Position numbers and translations under genes: made by a program. This document shows, piece by piece, positions 44,229-54,949 of a stretch of DNA of 64,000 nucleotides; within the stretch, counting starts at the first letter, position 1, and each line of letters opens with the position of its first letter. The DNA is from CAWJKP01 sp963843465 (lineage in GTDB: Bacteria; Planctomycetota; Planctomycetia; Pirellulales; Thermoguttaceae), in contig CAWJKP010000009.1 of NCBI GenBank assembly GCA_963843465.1, forward strand, positions 509,984-573,983. The letters are read 5' to 3'. The notes beneath the pieces are model-generated. The model made no database searches, was not told the origin of the DNA, and saw only the letters and a program-made list of their open reading frames with translations.

Positions 44229-45620
44229 ATGAACCGCATCACACTTCCGTTGCTCGCGCTGAGCGTGTCGCTTGCTTCTGTTCTCTGCCTGGCGGCAGAA
44301 CCGAATGCTGACCCAGCAAGTGCAATTGCCGCAATCGAGAAACTGGGCGGCAAGGTCACCTTCGCTGAATCGCCTCAAGTCGGTGGACCAGTGATTCAAT
44401 TCGTGGCTGTGAACGCACCGTCGGTAGATTTTGCAAAGAGCAAGGTGACCGATGCAGGGCTGGTCTACCTCAAAGGGTTGCCGCAACTGAGTTCATTGGA
44501 CCTGGCTGCCACGCAGGTGACCGACGCGGGGCTGGCGCATCTCAAGGGGTTGATGCAACTCACTTCGCTGACGCTGGGACCCAAGGTGACCGATGCAGGG
44601 CTGGTTCACCTCAAGGGGTTGCCGCAACTGAGTTCGCTGGACCTGACCGCCACGCAGGTGACCGATGCAGGGCTGGCGCATCTCAAGGAGTGGATGCAAC
44701 TCACTTCGCTGGCAGCTGGCACCCAAGGTGACCGATGCGGGGCTCAAGCACCTCAAAGGGTTGACCAATCTCCAATCGCTGGACCTGGGGCAAACCCAGG
44801 TGACCGATGCGGGGCTGGAGCCCCTTAAAGGGTTGACGCAACTCTTCGCTGCACTGACCTGGGACCCAAGGTGACCGATGCAGGGCTGGTTCACCTCAAG
44901 GGATTGACGCAGATCAATGTGCTGACGTTGGGAGCCGGGGTGGCCGACGCTGGACTGGAGCATGTCAAGGGGTTGACAGAACTTCAAACGCTGGACATAA
45001 CGCACACCCAGGTCACCGGCACAGGGCTGGAACACCTCAAGGGGTTGACTAAACTTCAATCGCTGACGTTGGGAGTCAAGGTGGCCGACGCTGGACTGGA
45101 GCATGTCAAAGGACTGACAGAACTTCAAACGCTGGACCTAACGCAAACTCAGGTCGTCGGCGTAGGGTTGGAGCACCTCAAAGGGTTGACCAAACTTCAA
45201 TCGCTGACGTTGGGAGCCGGGGTGGCCGACGCTGGACTGGAGCACCTCAAAGGGTTGACAGAACTTCAAACACTGGACCTAACGCAAACCCAGGTCACCG
45301 GCGTAGGGTTGGAACACCTCAAAGGGTTGACCAAACTTCAATCGCTGACGTTGGGAGCCAAGGTGACCGACGCTGGACTGGAGCATGTCAAGGGGCTGAC
45401 AAAACTTCAACTGCTGGATCTACAGCAGACCCAGGTCGTCCGCGCTGGGTTGGAACACCTCAAAGGGTTGACCACACTTCAATCGTTGCTGTTGGGTGCT
45501 GACGTGACCGACGCGGGGCTAGAGCACCTCAAGGGGTTAACGCAACTACAATCGCTGAACCTGCCGGGAACCAAAGTGACCGACGCAGGGATGAAAGGAC
45601 TTCGGAAGGCATTATCGAAC
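44229..45620 (+). CDS. Secreted LRR protein, module 1 of a frame-broken array
   Basis: Starts MNRITLPLLALSVSLASVLC then LAAEPNADPASAIAAIEKLG at ATG 44229, a signal peptide and IEKLGGKVT linker homologous to the LRR protein at 20917-22104. LRRs of 22-24 residues follow (KVTDAGLVHLKGLPQLSSLD). The frame breaks near 44715 and 44870 by single-base changes. The long intact frame 44871-45830 contains a 138-bp higher-order unit (GVADAGLEHLKGLTELQTLD plus QTQVTGVGLEHLKGLTKLQS) repeated about four times. The module ends KVTDAGMKGLRKALSNC, the usual C-terminal cap, then reads into a new linker. Confidence 0.7.
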
Positions 45621-46350
45621 TGCACGTTCAGTCCCGAGCAGGCGAAAGCAATTGCCGAAATCGGGAAGCTCGGTGGCTCCGTCGGGTTCGACCCGAATAG
45701 TCCAGGCGCTTGTGATCGAAGCAGATTTGGGAAGCAAGGTGACCGATGCAGAACTGGAGCACCTGTTGGAACACCTGAAAGGGTTGAAACAACTTCAAAC
45801 GCTGAACCTGACTTCCACGAAGGTGACTGATGCAGGGCTGGTTCACCTCAAAGGGTTGACGCAACTCCGATCGCTGAACCTCAGTGGCAATGTTGCCCGT
45901 GTCGATCCGTTTGGCGAACTCAAGCGGCTACTCCAGGTGACCGATGCTGGGTTGGAGCACCTCAAAGGGTTGACGCAACTGCAATCGCTGGACCTGAATT
46001 CCACGAAGGTGACCGATGCTGGGCTGGAGCACCTCAAAGGGTTGACGAAACTCCAATCGCTGAACCTGCGGGGAACCCAGGTGACCGATGCTGGGCTGGA
46101 GCACCTCAAAGGGTTGACCAAACTCCAATCGCTGGACCTGGGCGGCACCAGGTGACGGACGCTGGGTTGGAGCACCTCAAAGGGTTGACGCAACTGCATG
46201 CTGGACCTGGCTGGGAACGCAGGTGACGGATGCAGGGCTGGACACCTCAAAGGGTTGACGCAACTCCGATCGCTGGAAATGGTCGGCACAAAGGTGACTG
46301 ATGCTGGGGTAGAAAAACTACGGAAGGCATTACCGAACTGCGAATCACGC
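45621..46350 (+). pseudogene. LRR array, module 2 (frame-broken)
   Basis: Opens with SPEQAKAIAEIGKLGGSVGF, the same linker that follows the signal peptide in the intact paralogue, then changes frame near 45720. It carries about eight LRRs (KVTDAELEHLLEHLKGLKQL, KVTDAGLEHLKGLTKLQSLN). It loses frame again near 46150 and 46200. It closes with KVTDAGVEKLRKALPNCE at about 46345. There is no internal signal peptide, so it was fused to module 1 or arose by tandem duplication. Confidence 0.6.
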
Positions 46351-47900
46351 ACCTGCTCCTGATGATCCGTTTGCCGCGCCTGCCGCTGCCGGAGCTGGTG
46401 GCAAAGGCCATTGCCGAGAACCGTGAAACCGGAGCGGCATGGTCCTTTCGCCGCGCCTAGTGCTGGCAAGCCTGCGGCCAGTGCCTTTGCTGGAGCTGGG
46501 GTCACTGACGCTGGGCAGATCAAAGGATTGACGAAAATCGAGAAACTGGGTGGCAAGGTCACCGACGATGGACTGGAGCACTCCAAGGGTCAAGCAACTT
46601 GAATCGGTAGATTTGGCGAGCACGCAAGGTGACCGACGCAGGGCTGGTTCACCTCAAAGGGTTGATGCAACTCCAATCGCTGGACCTAACGCAAACCCAG
46701 GTCACCGATGCAGGGCTGGAGCACCTCGAAGGGTTGACGCAGCTCCAATCGCTGAACCTGATTAACACGAAGGTGACCGACGCAGGGCTGGTACACCTCA
46801 AAGGGTTGACGCAACTCCAATCGCTGTATCTGAGGTGAACCAAAGTGACCGATGCTGGGCTGGTTCACCTCAAAGGGTTGACGCAACTCAAATCGCTGGA
46901 CCTGGTTGCACCAAGGTGACCGATGCCGGGCTGGAGCACCTCAAAGGGTTGACCCAACTCACATCGCTTCGCTGAGTAACACGAAGGTGACCGAGCCGGG
47001 CTGGAACACCTCAAAGGGTTGACGCAACTCAATCGCTGGGGCTGTTTTCCACGAAGGTGACCGATGCCGGGCTGGAGCACCTCAAAGGATTGATGCAACT
47101 CCAATCGCTGAACCTGTATGGCACGGAGGTGACCGGCGCCGGGCTAGAGCACCTCAAAGGGTTGACGCAACTGCAATCGCTGAACCTGGGGGGAACCCAG
47201 GTGACCGGCGCAGGGCTGGAGCAGCTCAAAGGGTTGACACAACTGCAAAGCCTGGACCTTCGGGCACAGGGTGACCGACGTAGGGCTGGAGCATGTCAAA
47301 GGGTTAACACAACTCCAAACGCTGAACCTACAGCAAACCCAGGTGACCGACGCCGGGCTGGAACACCTCAAAGGATTGACCAAACTCCAAACGCTGGACC
47401 TGGGGGAAACCCAGGTTGCCGGCGTAGGGCTGGAACACCTCAAAGGGTTGACGCAACTCAATGGGCTGGGGCCCAAGGTGACCGATGCTGGGCTGGACTT
47501 AAAGGGTTAATACAACGCAAACCTGCAGAACCAGGTGAACCTGACAGCAAACCCAGGTGACCGACGCCGGGCTGGAACACCTCAAAGGGTTGACGCAAAC
47601 TAAAGGCTGGACCTGGGGCACCAAGGTGACCGATGCTGGGCTGGAGCATGTCAAAGGATTGACGAAACTCCAATTTCTGTACCTAAACGGCACACAGGTG
47701 ACCGACGCAGGGCTGAAACACCTCAAAGGGTTGACGCAACTCCAAGTGCTGTGGTTGGGACCCAAGGTGACCGACACTGGACTTGAACAACTCAAAGGCT
47801 TGACCCAACTCCAATCGCTGGAATTGCTCGGAACAGGGGTCACTGACGCTGGGGCAGAAAAACTACAGAAGGCATTACCGAACTGCAAGATCAACCACGG
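46351..47900 (+). pseudogene. LRR array, module 3 (heavily frame-broken)
   Basis: Begins with an Ala/Pro-rich stretch (frames containing AAPSAGKPAASAFAGAGVTD), then KIEKLGGKVTDDGLEHSKG, then about twenty LRRs read in changing frames (46629-46838, 47057-47560, 47271-47510, 47557-47979). Breaks occur roughly every 100-300 bp. It ends VTDAGAEKLQKALPNCKINH at about 47895. The repeat sequence itself is well conserved between the breaks. Confidence 0.6.
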
Positions 47901-49146
47901 CGTGCCTATTGGCCCATTCCCTCGAGAAGGCAAGTGCAATTGCCGAAATCGAGAAGCTGGGTGGCAAGGTCACCCTTGATGAAAATGGTCCAGGCAAGCC
48001 TGTGAAGTCAGTAGATTTGGCGAACAGCAAGGTGACCGACGCAGGGCTGGAACGCCTCAAAGGGTTGACGCAACTCCAAATGGCTGAACCTGAGCGGAAC
48101 CCAGGTGACGGACGCTGGGCTGGAGCACGTCAAAGGGTTGACCGAACTCCTAGGGCTGAACCTGGCGGAAACCAAGGTGACCGACGCTGGACTGGAGCAT
48201 CTCAGAAGGGTTGGCACAACTCCAACACCTTTACCTGCGGGCAAACAGGGTGACCGACGCCGGGCTTGCGAAGCAACTCAAAGGGTTGACGCAACTCCAA
48301 GTGCTGGACCTGAGCGGAACCCAGGTGACGGACGCTGGGCTGGAGCATCTCAAAGGGTTGACGCAACTCCAACACCTTTGCCTGCGGGCAGACAGGGTGA
48401 CCGACGCCGGGCTGGAACATCTCAAGGGATTGACGGAACTCCAATTTCTGGACCTAACGCAAACTAAGGTGGCCGGCGCAGGGCTGGAGCACCTCCACGG
48501 GTTGACAGAACTAAACTCGCTGAACCTCACCTCTTGTACGCAGGTGACCGATGCTGGGCTGGAACATCTCAAAGGGTTGACGCAACTCGAATCGCTGGAC
48601 CTGGTGGGAACCAAAGTCACCGACGCTGGGCTGGAGCATTCTCTCGCCAAAGGGTTACCAACCGCTCCGCTCACGACCCAAGGTGACCGATGCTGGGTTA
48701 CAGCACCTCAAAGGGTTGACGAAACTCCAATTTCTGGACCTGACGGAAACCCAGGTAACTGGGCAGGGTTGGAGCATTGCACAAAGGGTTGCCCCAGCTC
48801 CGGCAACTACGCCTGGGACCCAAGGTGACCGATACTGGGTTACAGCACCTCAAAGGGTTGACGCAACTCCAATCGCTGGACCTGGGGGGAACCAAAGTCA
48901 CCGACGCTGGAGTAGACAAGCTACAGAAGGCATTACCGAACTGCAAGATCACCCACGACGTGCCTACACCTTCTCCTCTTGGCACATTGAAATCCCGAGC
49001 AGGCCGGTGCAATTGCCAAAATCAAGAAACTGGCTGGCAAGGTGACCTTCGAGGACTTGATGATTGCGGTGTTCCTTGGTTCACTGTTGCTTCTCGTCAT
49101 CGCGTGGCTGGTCGCCAAGTTCAGAGGTAAGAAGAAGGTCGAGTAG
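47901..49146 (+). pseudogene. LRR array, module 4 with C-terminal membrane anchor
   Basis: Starts LEKASAIAEIEKLGGKVTLD and GKPVKSVDLANSKVTDAGLE, very close to the N-terminal linker of the intact paralogue. LRRs continue through several frame changes (47909-48253, 48105-48467, 48211-48828, 48777-49130). The cap is VTDAGVDKLQKALPNCKITH near 48955. A further linker (EQAGAIAKIKKLAGKVTFED) then leads into LMIAVFLGSLLLLVIAWLVA and KFRGKKKVE, stop 49144-49146: a transmembrane helix with a basic cytoplasmic tail. The array protein would thus be membrane anchored. Confidence 0.6.
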
Positions 49147-49232
49147 GTCGTATCAGATGTAGCAAGTCGGCAGGGACAGGAACGTGGGGAAGGCGGAGCG
49201 AGCGTCGGCGATGCTCTGGCAAGGGTGACCGT

Positions 49233-49737
49233 TTGTTCGTTCGCAAGGCGTCGCCCGTGCTGGAGCACCTCAAAGGGTTGACACAACTGCAATCGCTGAA
49301 CCTGACTCTTTGCACGAAGGTGACCGACACTGGGGTAGAAAAATTACATAAGGCATTACCGAACTGCAAGATCACTCACGACGTGCCTACACCTGCCCAG
49401 AGGCCGGCGGGAGCTGGTGCCGATCCGTTTGCTTCGCCAGCCGCTGCCGCTGCCCCGGCCGCTGGCAAGCCGGCGGACGCGCCTGCCGACAAGCCTGCGG
49501 GAGTTGCCGCCGATCCGTTTGCCGCCCCTCGCGCTGCCGCCGCTTCGGGAGTTGCTGAGAAGCCGGCGGCCGCGCCCGCCGCTGCCGCTGCTCCCGCCGC
49601 TGCCGATTCTATGCCGTTTGCCACCGAACCCGCCGCTTCCTCGGCGCAAAGTCGGCTGGCGGCGGTGATCCGTTTGGCGGGGGCGATTCGGCCCCTGCGG
49701 AAGCGGCGCCTGTTAAGCCGCAGTCGCGATTAAAGGC
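49233..49737 (+). CDS. LRR fragment and Ala/Pro-rich linker leading into the secretin-short-domain protein
   Basis: Two LRRs (VLEHLKGLTQLQSLNLTLC, KVTDTGVEKLHKALPNCKIT) are followed by an Ala/Pro/Asp-rich low-complexity linker (PADAPADKPAGVAADPFAAP). The frame drifts at about 49660, where one base appears lost. The correct continuation (GGDPFGGGDSAPAEAAPVKP) runs without a stop into ATG 49832 and the downstream STN-like protein. The original gene was therefore an LRR plus linker plus STN fusion, now 5' truncated and frameshifted. Confidence 0.55.
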
Positions 49738-49831
49738 GAAGCCGCGCTTAAGGGCGAAGCCGGATCGGATCGAGCAAAATGCTCGGCCGCAGGCCGCCAC
49801 GGCTTCGCCGCAGCCTTCCCGCCCGGCGAGC

Positions 49832-51547
49832 ATGAAGATCACGGTAGGAAAAGCGTCGGGCCGCAACGCGGCGGCCGAGTTGGCGGCGTCGGAGAAAATC
49901 ATCGCCGCCTTGAAGTCGCCCACGCAAATCGACATCATCGAGACGCCCTTGCAGGACGTGATCGACTTCCTCAAGGACTACCACGGCATCGAGATCCAGA
50001 TCGACACCAAGGCGCTGAACGGCGTGGGCATTGACCCGACCACGCCGATCACCAAGAACCTCAAGGGGATTTCCTTGCGGTCGGCCCTGGATCTCATTCT
50101 CCGCGAGCTTGAGTTGACCTACGTGATCCATGATGAGGTGCTCTTGATTACCACGCCGGAGGAGGCTGAAACGATGCTGACGACGAAGGTCTATGCCGTC
50201 AGCGCCCTCTTGGTCAACACGCCCGACTACCCGGCCAGCCGCTCCAGCGACCTGGGAGATACCGATCCGTTGTTCGGCCCGCCACCGGAGAAAAATGACT
50301 CCGGCGTCGGGGGTGACACGGGTATGCACGTTTTGGGCGGTGGCATGGGAGGCGAATTGAAGGGCGGTATGGGCGGGGGTATGGGCGGGGGTATGGGCGG
50401 GGGTATGGGCATGGGTATGGGCGGTATGGGCGGGGGTATGGGGGGATTTATGAACGTCGGTGGCCAGCCCGACTCCCCGCCAATTCTCAGGCAACAGGCA
50501 CCGGCCGGCGGGGTGGCCCCCGGGCCACAGGCACCTAGCGCAAACAGCTCCCCGTTGGACTTCGATAGCCTTATCAACTGCATTACCTCGATTATCCAGC
50601 CCACGACATGGGATACCGTGGGTGGCCCGGGCAGCATCGCCCCACTGGCATCGCAACAACTGCTTGTCGTCCATCAGACGAGGGATGTCCAGGAGCAGGT
50701 TGCCAACTTCCTCGACACCCTGCGGCATCGCGTCGAGACCCGCCCGCAAATCCGCATCGAGGCCCATTGGCTCTGGCTGACCGAGCCGGAGTTGGCCTCG
50801 CTGCTGACCGACCAGGATAAGGCGAGCCACTCGGCCGGCGACGTGGTGGCCGAGGCCGCCTGGAAGACTTTGCGGCAACAGAAGCGCCGCGCCGGCGATG
50901 ATGCTGCGCGTGCCTTCGAGGCGATCCTCAAGTGTCAAGACGGCCAATTGATCGGCGGCACCTCCGGCCGCCAGACTCGGGTGTTAATCAAGGTGATCCC
51001 CGTCTTCGGCGACCGGCCTTCCACCGTCACGCCGTCAGCATCGGCACCAGAGACGCCGGCAGCGGAGGACGCGACGCCCACACGCGCGCCGCCCCCAACG
51101 CCCGCGCCTACGGTGCAAACGGTTGTGCTCCCCCCGGCGGCAGGGACGTATCCGCCTCAGCGGTCGGCTGTCGGTTATCAGTCGGTGTGCCACACGATCC
51201 AGGAGGGCGGCGCGCTGGAGGTGAGGCCGTGCGTCGTGGCGGAGGGCAAGGAAATCTTTCTGGATCTCCACAGCCGTTTCGTCCAACGCGAGGACTCCCC
51301 CGACGCCAAGCCGCAAACTCCCGCCGCGCTGGGTCGTTCCTTGGCGAACGTGGTCCAGGCGATTGCCGCGGCGGTGGACCGGCCGCAAATTCACCATTAT
51401 CGCCTGGAGACGACCCTCCGCGTGCCCGCGGGCCGGCGGGTGCTGGTCGGTGGACTGACTTACGGCAAGCCGTCGGCCGACGAGAGCAATCTCTATCTGT
51501 TCGTCAAGGCCACGGTAGTACCCGGCCTTGGGGGACACAATCATTGA
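49832..51547 (+). CDS. Secretin/TonB short-domain (STN)-like protein with Gly/Met-rich repeat
   Basis: 571 residues from ATG 49832, although in-frame sequence extends upstream into the LRR-linker fragment. The STN-like domain is IETPLQDVIDFLKDYHGIEI with TKNLKGISLRSALDLILREL and TYVIHDEVLLITTPEEAETM. A Gly/Met tract (GGGMGGGMGGGMGMGMGGMG) follows, then LINCITSIIQPTTWDTVGGP with a hydrophobic strand and DVQEQVANFLDTLRHRVET, resembling secretin N-domains, then a Pro/Ala linker and a C-terminal beta domain. It is closely similar to the C-terminal part of the macroglobulin gene at 10.8-12.1 kb. There is no secretin pore domain. Location is presumably periplasmic; role unknown. Confidence 0.75.
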   Translation: MKITVGKASGRNAAAELAASEKIIAALKSPTQIDIIETPLQDVIDFLKDYHGIEIQIDTKALNGVGIDPTTPITKNLKGISLRSALDLILRELELTYVIHDEVLLITTPEEAETMLTTKVYAVSALLVNTPDYPASRSSDLGDTDPLFGPPPEKNDSGVGGDTGMHVLGGGMGGELKGGMGGGMGGGMGGGMGMGMGGMGGGMGGFMNVGGQPDSPPILRQQAPAGGVAPGPQAPSANSSPLDFDSLINCITSIIQPTTWDTVGGPGSIAPLASQQLLVVHQTRDVQEQVANFLDTLRHRVETRPQIRIEAHWLWLTEPELASLLTDQDKASHSAGDVVAEAAWKTLRQQKRRAGDDAARAFEAILKCQDGQLIGGTSGRQTRVLIKVIPVFGDRPSTVTPSASAPETPAAEDATPTRAPPPTPAPTVQTVVLPPAAGTYPPQRSAVGYQSVCHTIQEGGALEVRPCVVAEGKEIFLDLHSRFVQREDSPDAKPQTPAALGRSLANVVQAIAAAVDRPQIHHYRLETTLRVPAGRRVLVGGLTYGKPSADESNLYLFVKATVVPGLGGHNH

Positions 51548-51580
51548 CGCTGACCTGGAGCATCTCAAAGGGTTTCCGCC
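51546..51580 (+). pseudogene. LRR remnant at the end of the array block
   Basis: TTGACGCTGACCTGGAGCAT and the next bases encode DADLEHLKGF, one LRR helix, immediately after the STN gene stop (51545-51547). It overlaps the last codons of the nucleotidyltransferase gene on the opposite strand. It marks the right-hand junction of the duplicated LRR/STN block. Confidence 0.55.
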
Positions 51581-52461
51581 GGCACACGTTTGGACTTCGC
51601 CTCACCCCAGTTTGGTCCACGCTCGAAGACGAGAAGCTCGTTCGGCCCTGCCTTCTTGAAGTATGGGATCAGGCATTGACGCTGCACCTTTTCGTGTACC
51701 GTGAACTGATAGACCATCCGACGAAGAGAAGGTCGGCCAACCTCGACACGATGGGTCAATAGGCGGCTGCACATCACATTTCCTTCAACCTGTTTCAGCC
51801 CTTGGCGGTGCGTCTGAAGCCACTGCAACGCATAAGGCACAACCTCAGAGAATTTCGTGCGCCCACCCTGGTTGTGACGGTCCAGCCAAACCTGATGGTC
51901 GGACGTTAGCGGACATGCGATTGAGCCGATGGGAATCCGCGTGAACGTGAGTCGTCCATCGGCGATCATCGCCATTACTTCTTTCATCGTTGGGAGATCG
52001 CACGCCAAACGTCGGATCGGGAAGAGCATTTCTCGTTCGGCCCTGCCGGCAGTGGGATCAGGCCGGATGGCTTCGAGTTTTGGCCGCCAGTCGCGGTCGG
52101 CGTCAGACCAGAGGAGAAGCACCTCGTCCCTGGGAACCGCGCTGCCATGATGAATGAAGTGATCGAAGGACTGCACGAGCACAATGTCAATCGGTTCACC
52201 TGGCCGTCGCAAGGTTTTGCGCATTTGTGTCTCGAATCGCGTGAACATTTCCCGCCGAGACAGACCCTCCTGCTCCAGAGCATCCCAATACTTCCGACCG
52301 GGATCGTCGTGGACAACAAGAATGTCAAGGTCGCCTGGCTCCAAAGCGCCTCGCGCATACGAGCCGAAGACGTAGAACTCCTGGACCTTGGCCGGCACGG
52401 CACCGGATTCAATGGTCTGGATGATTCGCACGAGCTTCTCGGTGAACTTTTCTCGCTTCAT
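51565..52461 (-). CDS. MNT-type nucleotidyltransferase
   Basis: A 298-residue protein from ATG 52461. The nucleotidyltransferase signature is FYVFGSYARGALEPGDLDIL (GS...D.D), with the third carboxylate probably in GEPIDIVLVQSF. The remaining 200 residues have no recognised domain. Stand-alone enzymes of this fold include kanamycin-type transferases and MNT antitoxins of HEPN/MNT modules; a HEPN partner was not identified. The last residues (PAETL and stop) come from sequence shared with an LRR remnant, so the native C-terminus may have been replaced. A small gene 18 bp upstream may be co-transcribed. Confidence 0.75.
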   Translation of the reverse strand: MKREKFTEKLVRIIQTIESGAVPAKVQEFYVFGSYARGALEPGDLDILVVHDDPGRKYWDALEQEGLSRREMFTRFETQMRKTLRRPGEPIDIVLVQSFDHFIHHGSAVPRDEVLLLWSDADRDWRPKLEAIRPDPTAGRAEREMLFPIRRLACDLPTMKEVMAMIADGRLTFTRIPIGSIACPLTSDHQVWLDRHNQGGRTKFSEVVPYALQWLQTHRQGLKQVEGNVMCSRLLTHRVEVGRPSLRRMVYQFTVHEKVQRQCLIPYFKKAGPNELLVFERGPNWGEAKSKRVPAETL

Positions 52462-52479
52462 GTTGTCGCCACTGATGGG

Positions 52480-52773
52480 CTAGCGAATTCCTTCTCGGGG
52501 TCGTTCATGCAGGGCGGTCTCAATAGCCGTCCCACATGCTACCACAGCCGACATCAGATAGCCAATAGTTGGCCGGAACTGCGGAGTTCTTGGGGAACTG
52601 ACGCGGTGCCCATTCCATCGGACCGCCTGACCAAATTCGGCGACCTTCAGCATTCTTGTGATCTCATTGCTTGACTCCACCTCATTGATCCCTCCCACCC
52701 TTGCTTCAATGGATGTTGCAGGAATAAAAGCGGCTGGGAGGTTACGATCACGGACACCATCCGGCAACGTCAC
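52480..52773 (-). CDS. Small hypothetical protein upstream of the nucleotidyltransferase
   Basis: 97 residues from ATG 52773, ending 18 bases before the nucleotidyltransferase start, consistent with a two-gene unit. The middle (SNEITRMLKVAEFGQAVRWN) and C-terminal helix (IGYLMSAVVACGTAIETALH) look protein-like, while the N-terminal 25 residues are less convincing, so an internal start is possible. If the pair is a toxin-antitoxin module this would be the partner of the nucleotidyltransferase, but no HEPN motif is evident. Confidence 0.4.
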   Translation of the reverse strand: MTLPDGVRDRNLPAAFIPATSIEARVGGINEVESSNEITRMLKVAEFGQAVRWNGHRVSSPRTPQFRPTIGYLMSAVVACGTAIETALHERPREGIR

Positions 52774-52784
52774 CGAGGCATTAA

Positions 52785-52867
52785 ATCACTGCTTCATTAC
52801 ATCACTGCGGGTTTGAAGCACTGCATCACTGTGGCACTGCATCACCGCGGGTTTGATTCACCGCGGC
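52785..52867. repeat. Short degenerate tandem repeat
   Basis: The words ATCACTGCTTCATTAC, ATCACTGCGGGTTTGAAG, GCATCACTGTGGCACT and GCATCACCGCGGGTTTGATT recur about every 16-24 bp in this stretch upstream of the small hypothetical gene. The units are imperfect. It could be a binding-site cluster or a minisatellite. Confidence 0.55.
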
Positions 52868-53670
52868 TTGGAGGTGCCGATCACAGACACCAGCAGCACG
52901 TACACTAGCGGGTTGGCGGGTCGGCGAATCAGCAGAGCGGCCCGGCTGCCCTGTTTACCACTGCCGCGTCAGGGACTCTGTGCGGCGCGCAACGCCAGTT
53001 GATAGAGCAGGCCGGCGCGCCGGATTTGACGGTTGTGTCGAAACGGTTAGAATGACCGACCCTCCTCAATCCATTTTCCTGCATACTCGTTGCAATCGGA
53101 ACGGAATAACCCCCCGCCCCCTTACAAATCCAATGGTTAAGTCAACAACGTTGCTGGAGCAAGGTGGCGCAACCTCGGGTCAAGGCAGGGCAACGGCGGA
53201 GCAACCGAAGCTTGGCAAGTCGGTTGACGTTGGATGACTGACATGCCAACACGTTGCAAGGCAGGGCAGGAGTCAGGGGAAGGGGTCACACTGACAGGCT
53301 TATGCAACTTATGCGGCCTATGCCGGCATGGTGGGCAGGGGAGGAGGGAACAATCTGCGCGGATGTACTTGACAAAGGGACAAACACATGTCATGCTTGA
53401 GTATCGTTGGGTCTGTGAGGGACCCCTTACACGTTCGTCGGGAGCAACAGGGAGCAACCGAAGTGAACGTAAATGGCTCTATCAACTCTGTTGGCGCATA
53501 AAGCAAGGCGCGTTGCCCGAAGGGGAGCAACGCGCCCGATGCTACTTCTTTGCGCCAAGTCGGCACAAGATTCGCTCTATTCGGTCTATGCGCGGAATCT
53601 CCGCGGTATCCCCGCATTATCGCACGGGGACGTTGCCGAAAGTGAACAAATTGGTGCCGATGGGTTGCCG
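52868..53670. other. About 800 bp without a confident gene
   Basis: Plus-strand 53234-53674 is open for 146 codons but its translation (Cys/Arg-rich start, no motif) and weak start context do not convince, and it overlaps a minus-strand frame of similar quality. I find nothing else. This marks the left part of the putative integrated element. Confidence 0.35.
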
Positions 53671-53951
53671 TTAGGCAACGCTTGTAAGCTGCCTCTTGGA
53701 GGGTGTCCACCCCTTCGGAGGAAACTTGATTCCCTTCTCCTGGAAGTACCGATCGGAAATGGCCGTCAAGATGCGCGAGAGGGCCGTTGCGGACCCCCGG
53801 CAATGGCGCGCGCATCGGACGGGCGGATACCGTAGTACGTCAAGTCAAACCACTCCGTCCAATGCTTGAGGGGGACCTTGCTGTCAAGAAGGATGCCCTC
53901 CAAGACAAGCTGGGGAAGGTCACACTTACGCTCCAGGGTTGCGTTACTCAT
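53671..53951 (-). CDS. Small hypothetical protein with apparent frameshift
   Basis: From ATG 53951: MSNATLERKCDLPQLVLEGI and HWTEWFDLTYYGIRPSDARA, then the frame is lost near 53787 at a CGGCC run. Restoring one base continues ALSRILTAISDRYFQEKGIK and PPKGWTPSKRQLTSVA to TAA (53671-53673), a sensible 93-residue protein. No known motif. It is on the same strand as the nucleotidyltransferase and may be an element gene. Confidence 0.5.
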
Positions 53952-54949
53952 GGTGTCTACCTCATGGTGAAACGTGTTTTGCCCACAGGAGAAACTTGCC
54001 CTGTGCAACCAAGGAGGCAAGGAATTGTCACCACATTCCTGGGCGGTTTCCCAGAAGCCCGCGCAGGGGGAACGATCATGCCGATTGCAGGGATTGCAAC
54101 GATTGTGCGGGCGCGATTTTGCCGGATTCTCCGACAACGGCATCATTCTGGGGCGAAGCGACCACCCAGGGAGGGCAGTCGGCGTTCGCCCTAAACCGGG
54201 CCTGAAAAACGGCCATGAAATCAGAATTCCGGTTTCAACTTTGGCCGGAACCGGCCGGCCGGCGAAATACCGAACCGGGCGCGCCGGCTAGCGAAACACG
54301 AGACGTAGCAGCCGAGGGGCTCCGGTGGCCGCCCCGCGAATCTCGGGTTCGCGGCCGTCGTAGTCAGCTTTCAAGAGCGGGCTGAACACCGGACGGCACT
54401 GCGGGCGTGCTGGCCTGGTGGCTGACCGGCATCCAGGATAATGGCCGAACTTCTGATTGAAGCTCGATGCTCCGGCTGCCTGAAGCAACCAGGCAGCCGA
54501 CCAGCATCCTCCGCCGGTTGCCGATCGGCTCATCAGTACGTCAAGGTCAGCCATGACCAACATCGACAGCCAGGATCAATCGGCGAAACAATCAGAATGG
54601 TGAGAAGACGCTGGAACCTGGTTGATTTCAATGGTTCGCGGGCCGGCGACGTACTCTCTCGCTCGGGGGTGCGCCGTCGGCCCGCTGACGGCACGGATCA
54701 CGGAACGCATGGACCGGCCCGCAAGATCGACACGAGCGGATAGGGAATCAGAACGAGATCAGCCAGAGAAGAGACAACTCGACGCCGGAATCGAGGCGGA
54801 TCGCAGAATCGGCGGTGATTCGGGCTGGATCGCCGGCCAGAAGAATGAAATGGATCGCGCGCGGGGACCCTCCCCGGGACCCCGGAAGTGATCCATCCCG
54901 CGCCGGCCTGGTCCGGTCGTGCCTTGTGACCGGACGGAATCGGTACGGC
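53952..54949. other. About 1 kb noncoding, CCGGCC-rich
   Basis: Competing short frames on both strands with Arg/Pro-rich translations and no motif. The stretch is dense in GGCCGG words (54240-54300), similar in character to 22.8-25.1 kb. It lies directly downstream of the tyrosine recombinase gene, so it may contain an attachment site, but no direct-repeat partner was found inside the window. Confidence 0.35.

Noticed and set aside
44400..48950. Possible CRISPR-like or DNA tandem repeat array
   Set aside because: The ~70-bp periodicity is explained by LRR codons; there are no unique spacers between identical repeats and no cas genes.
53234..53674. 146-residue plus-strand frame
   Set aside because: Cys/Arg-rich without motif, and it overlaps the better-supported minus-strand gene at its end.
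54440..54890. Plus-strand frames after the integrase
   Set aside because: Arg/Asp-rich and short, with no start context and no consistent frame.
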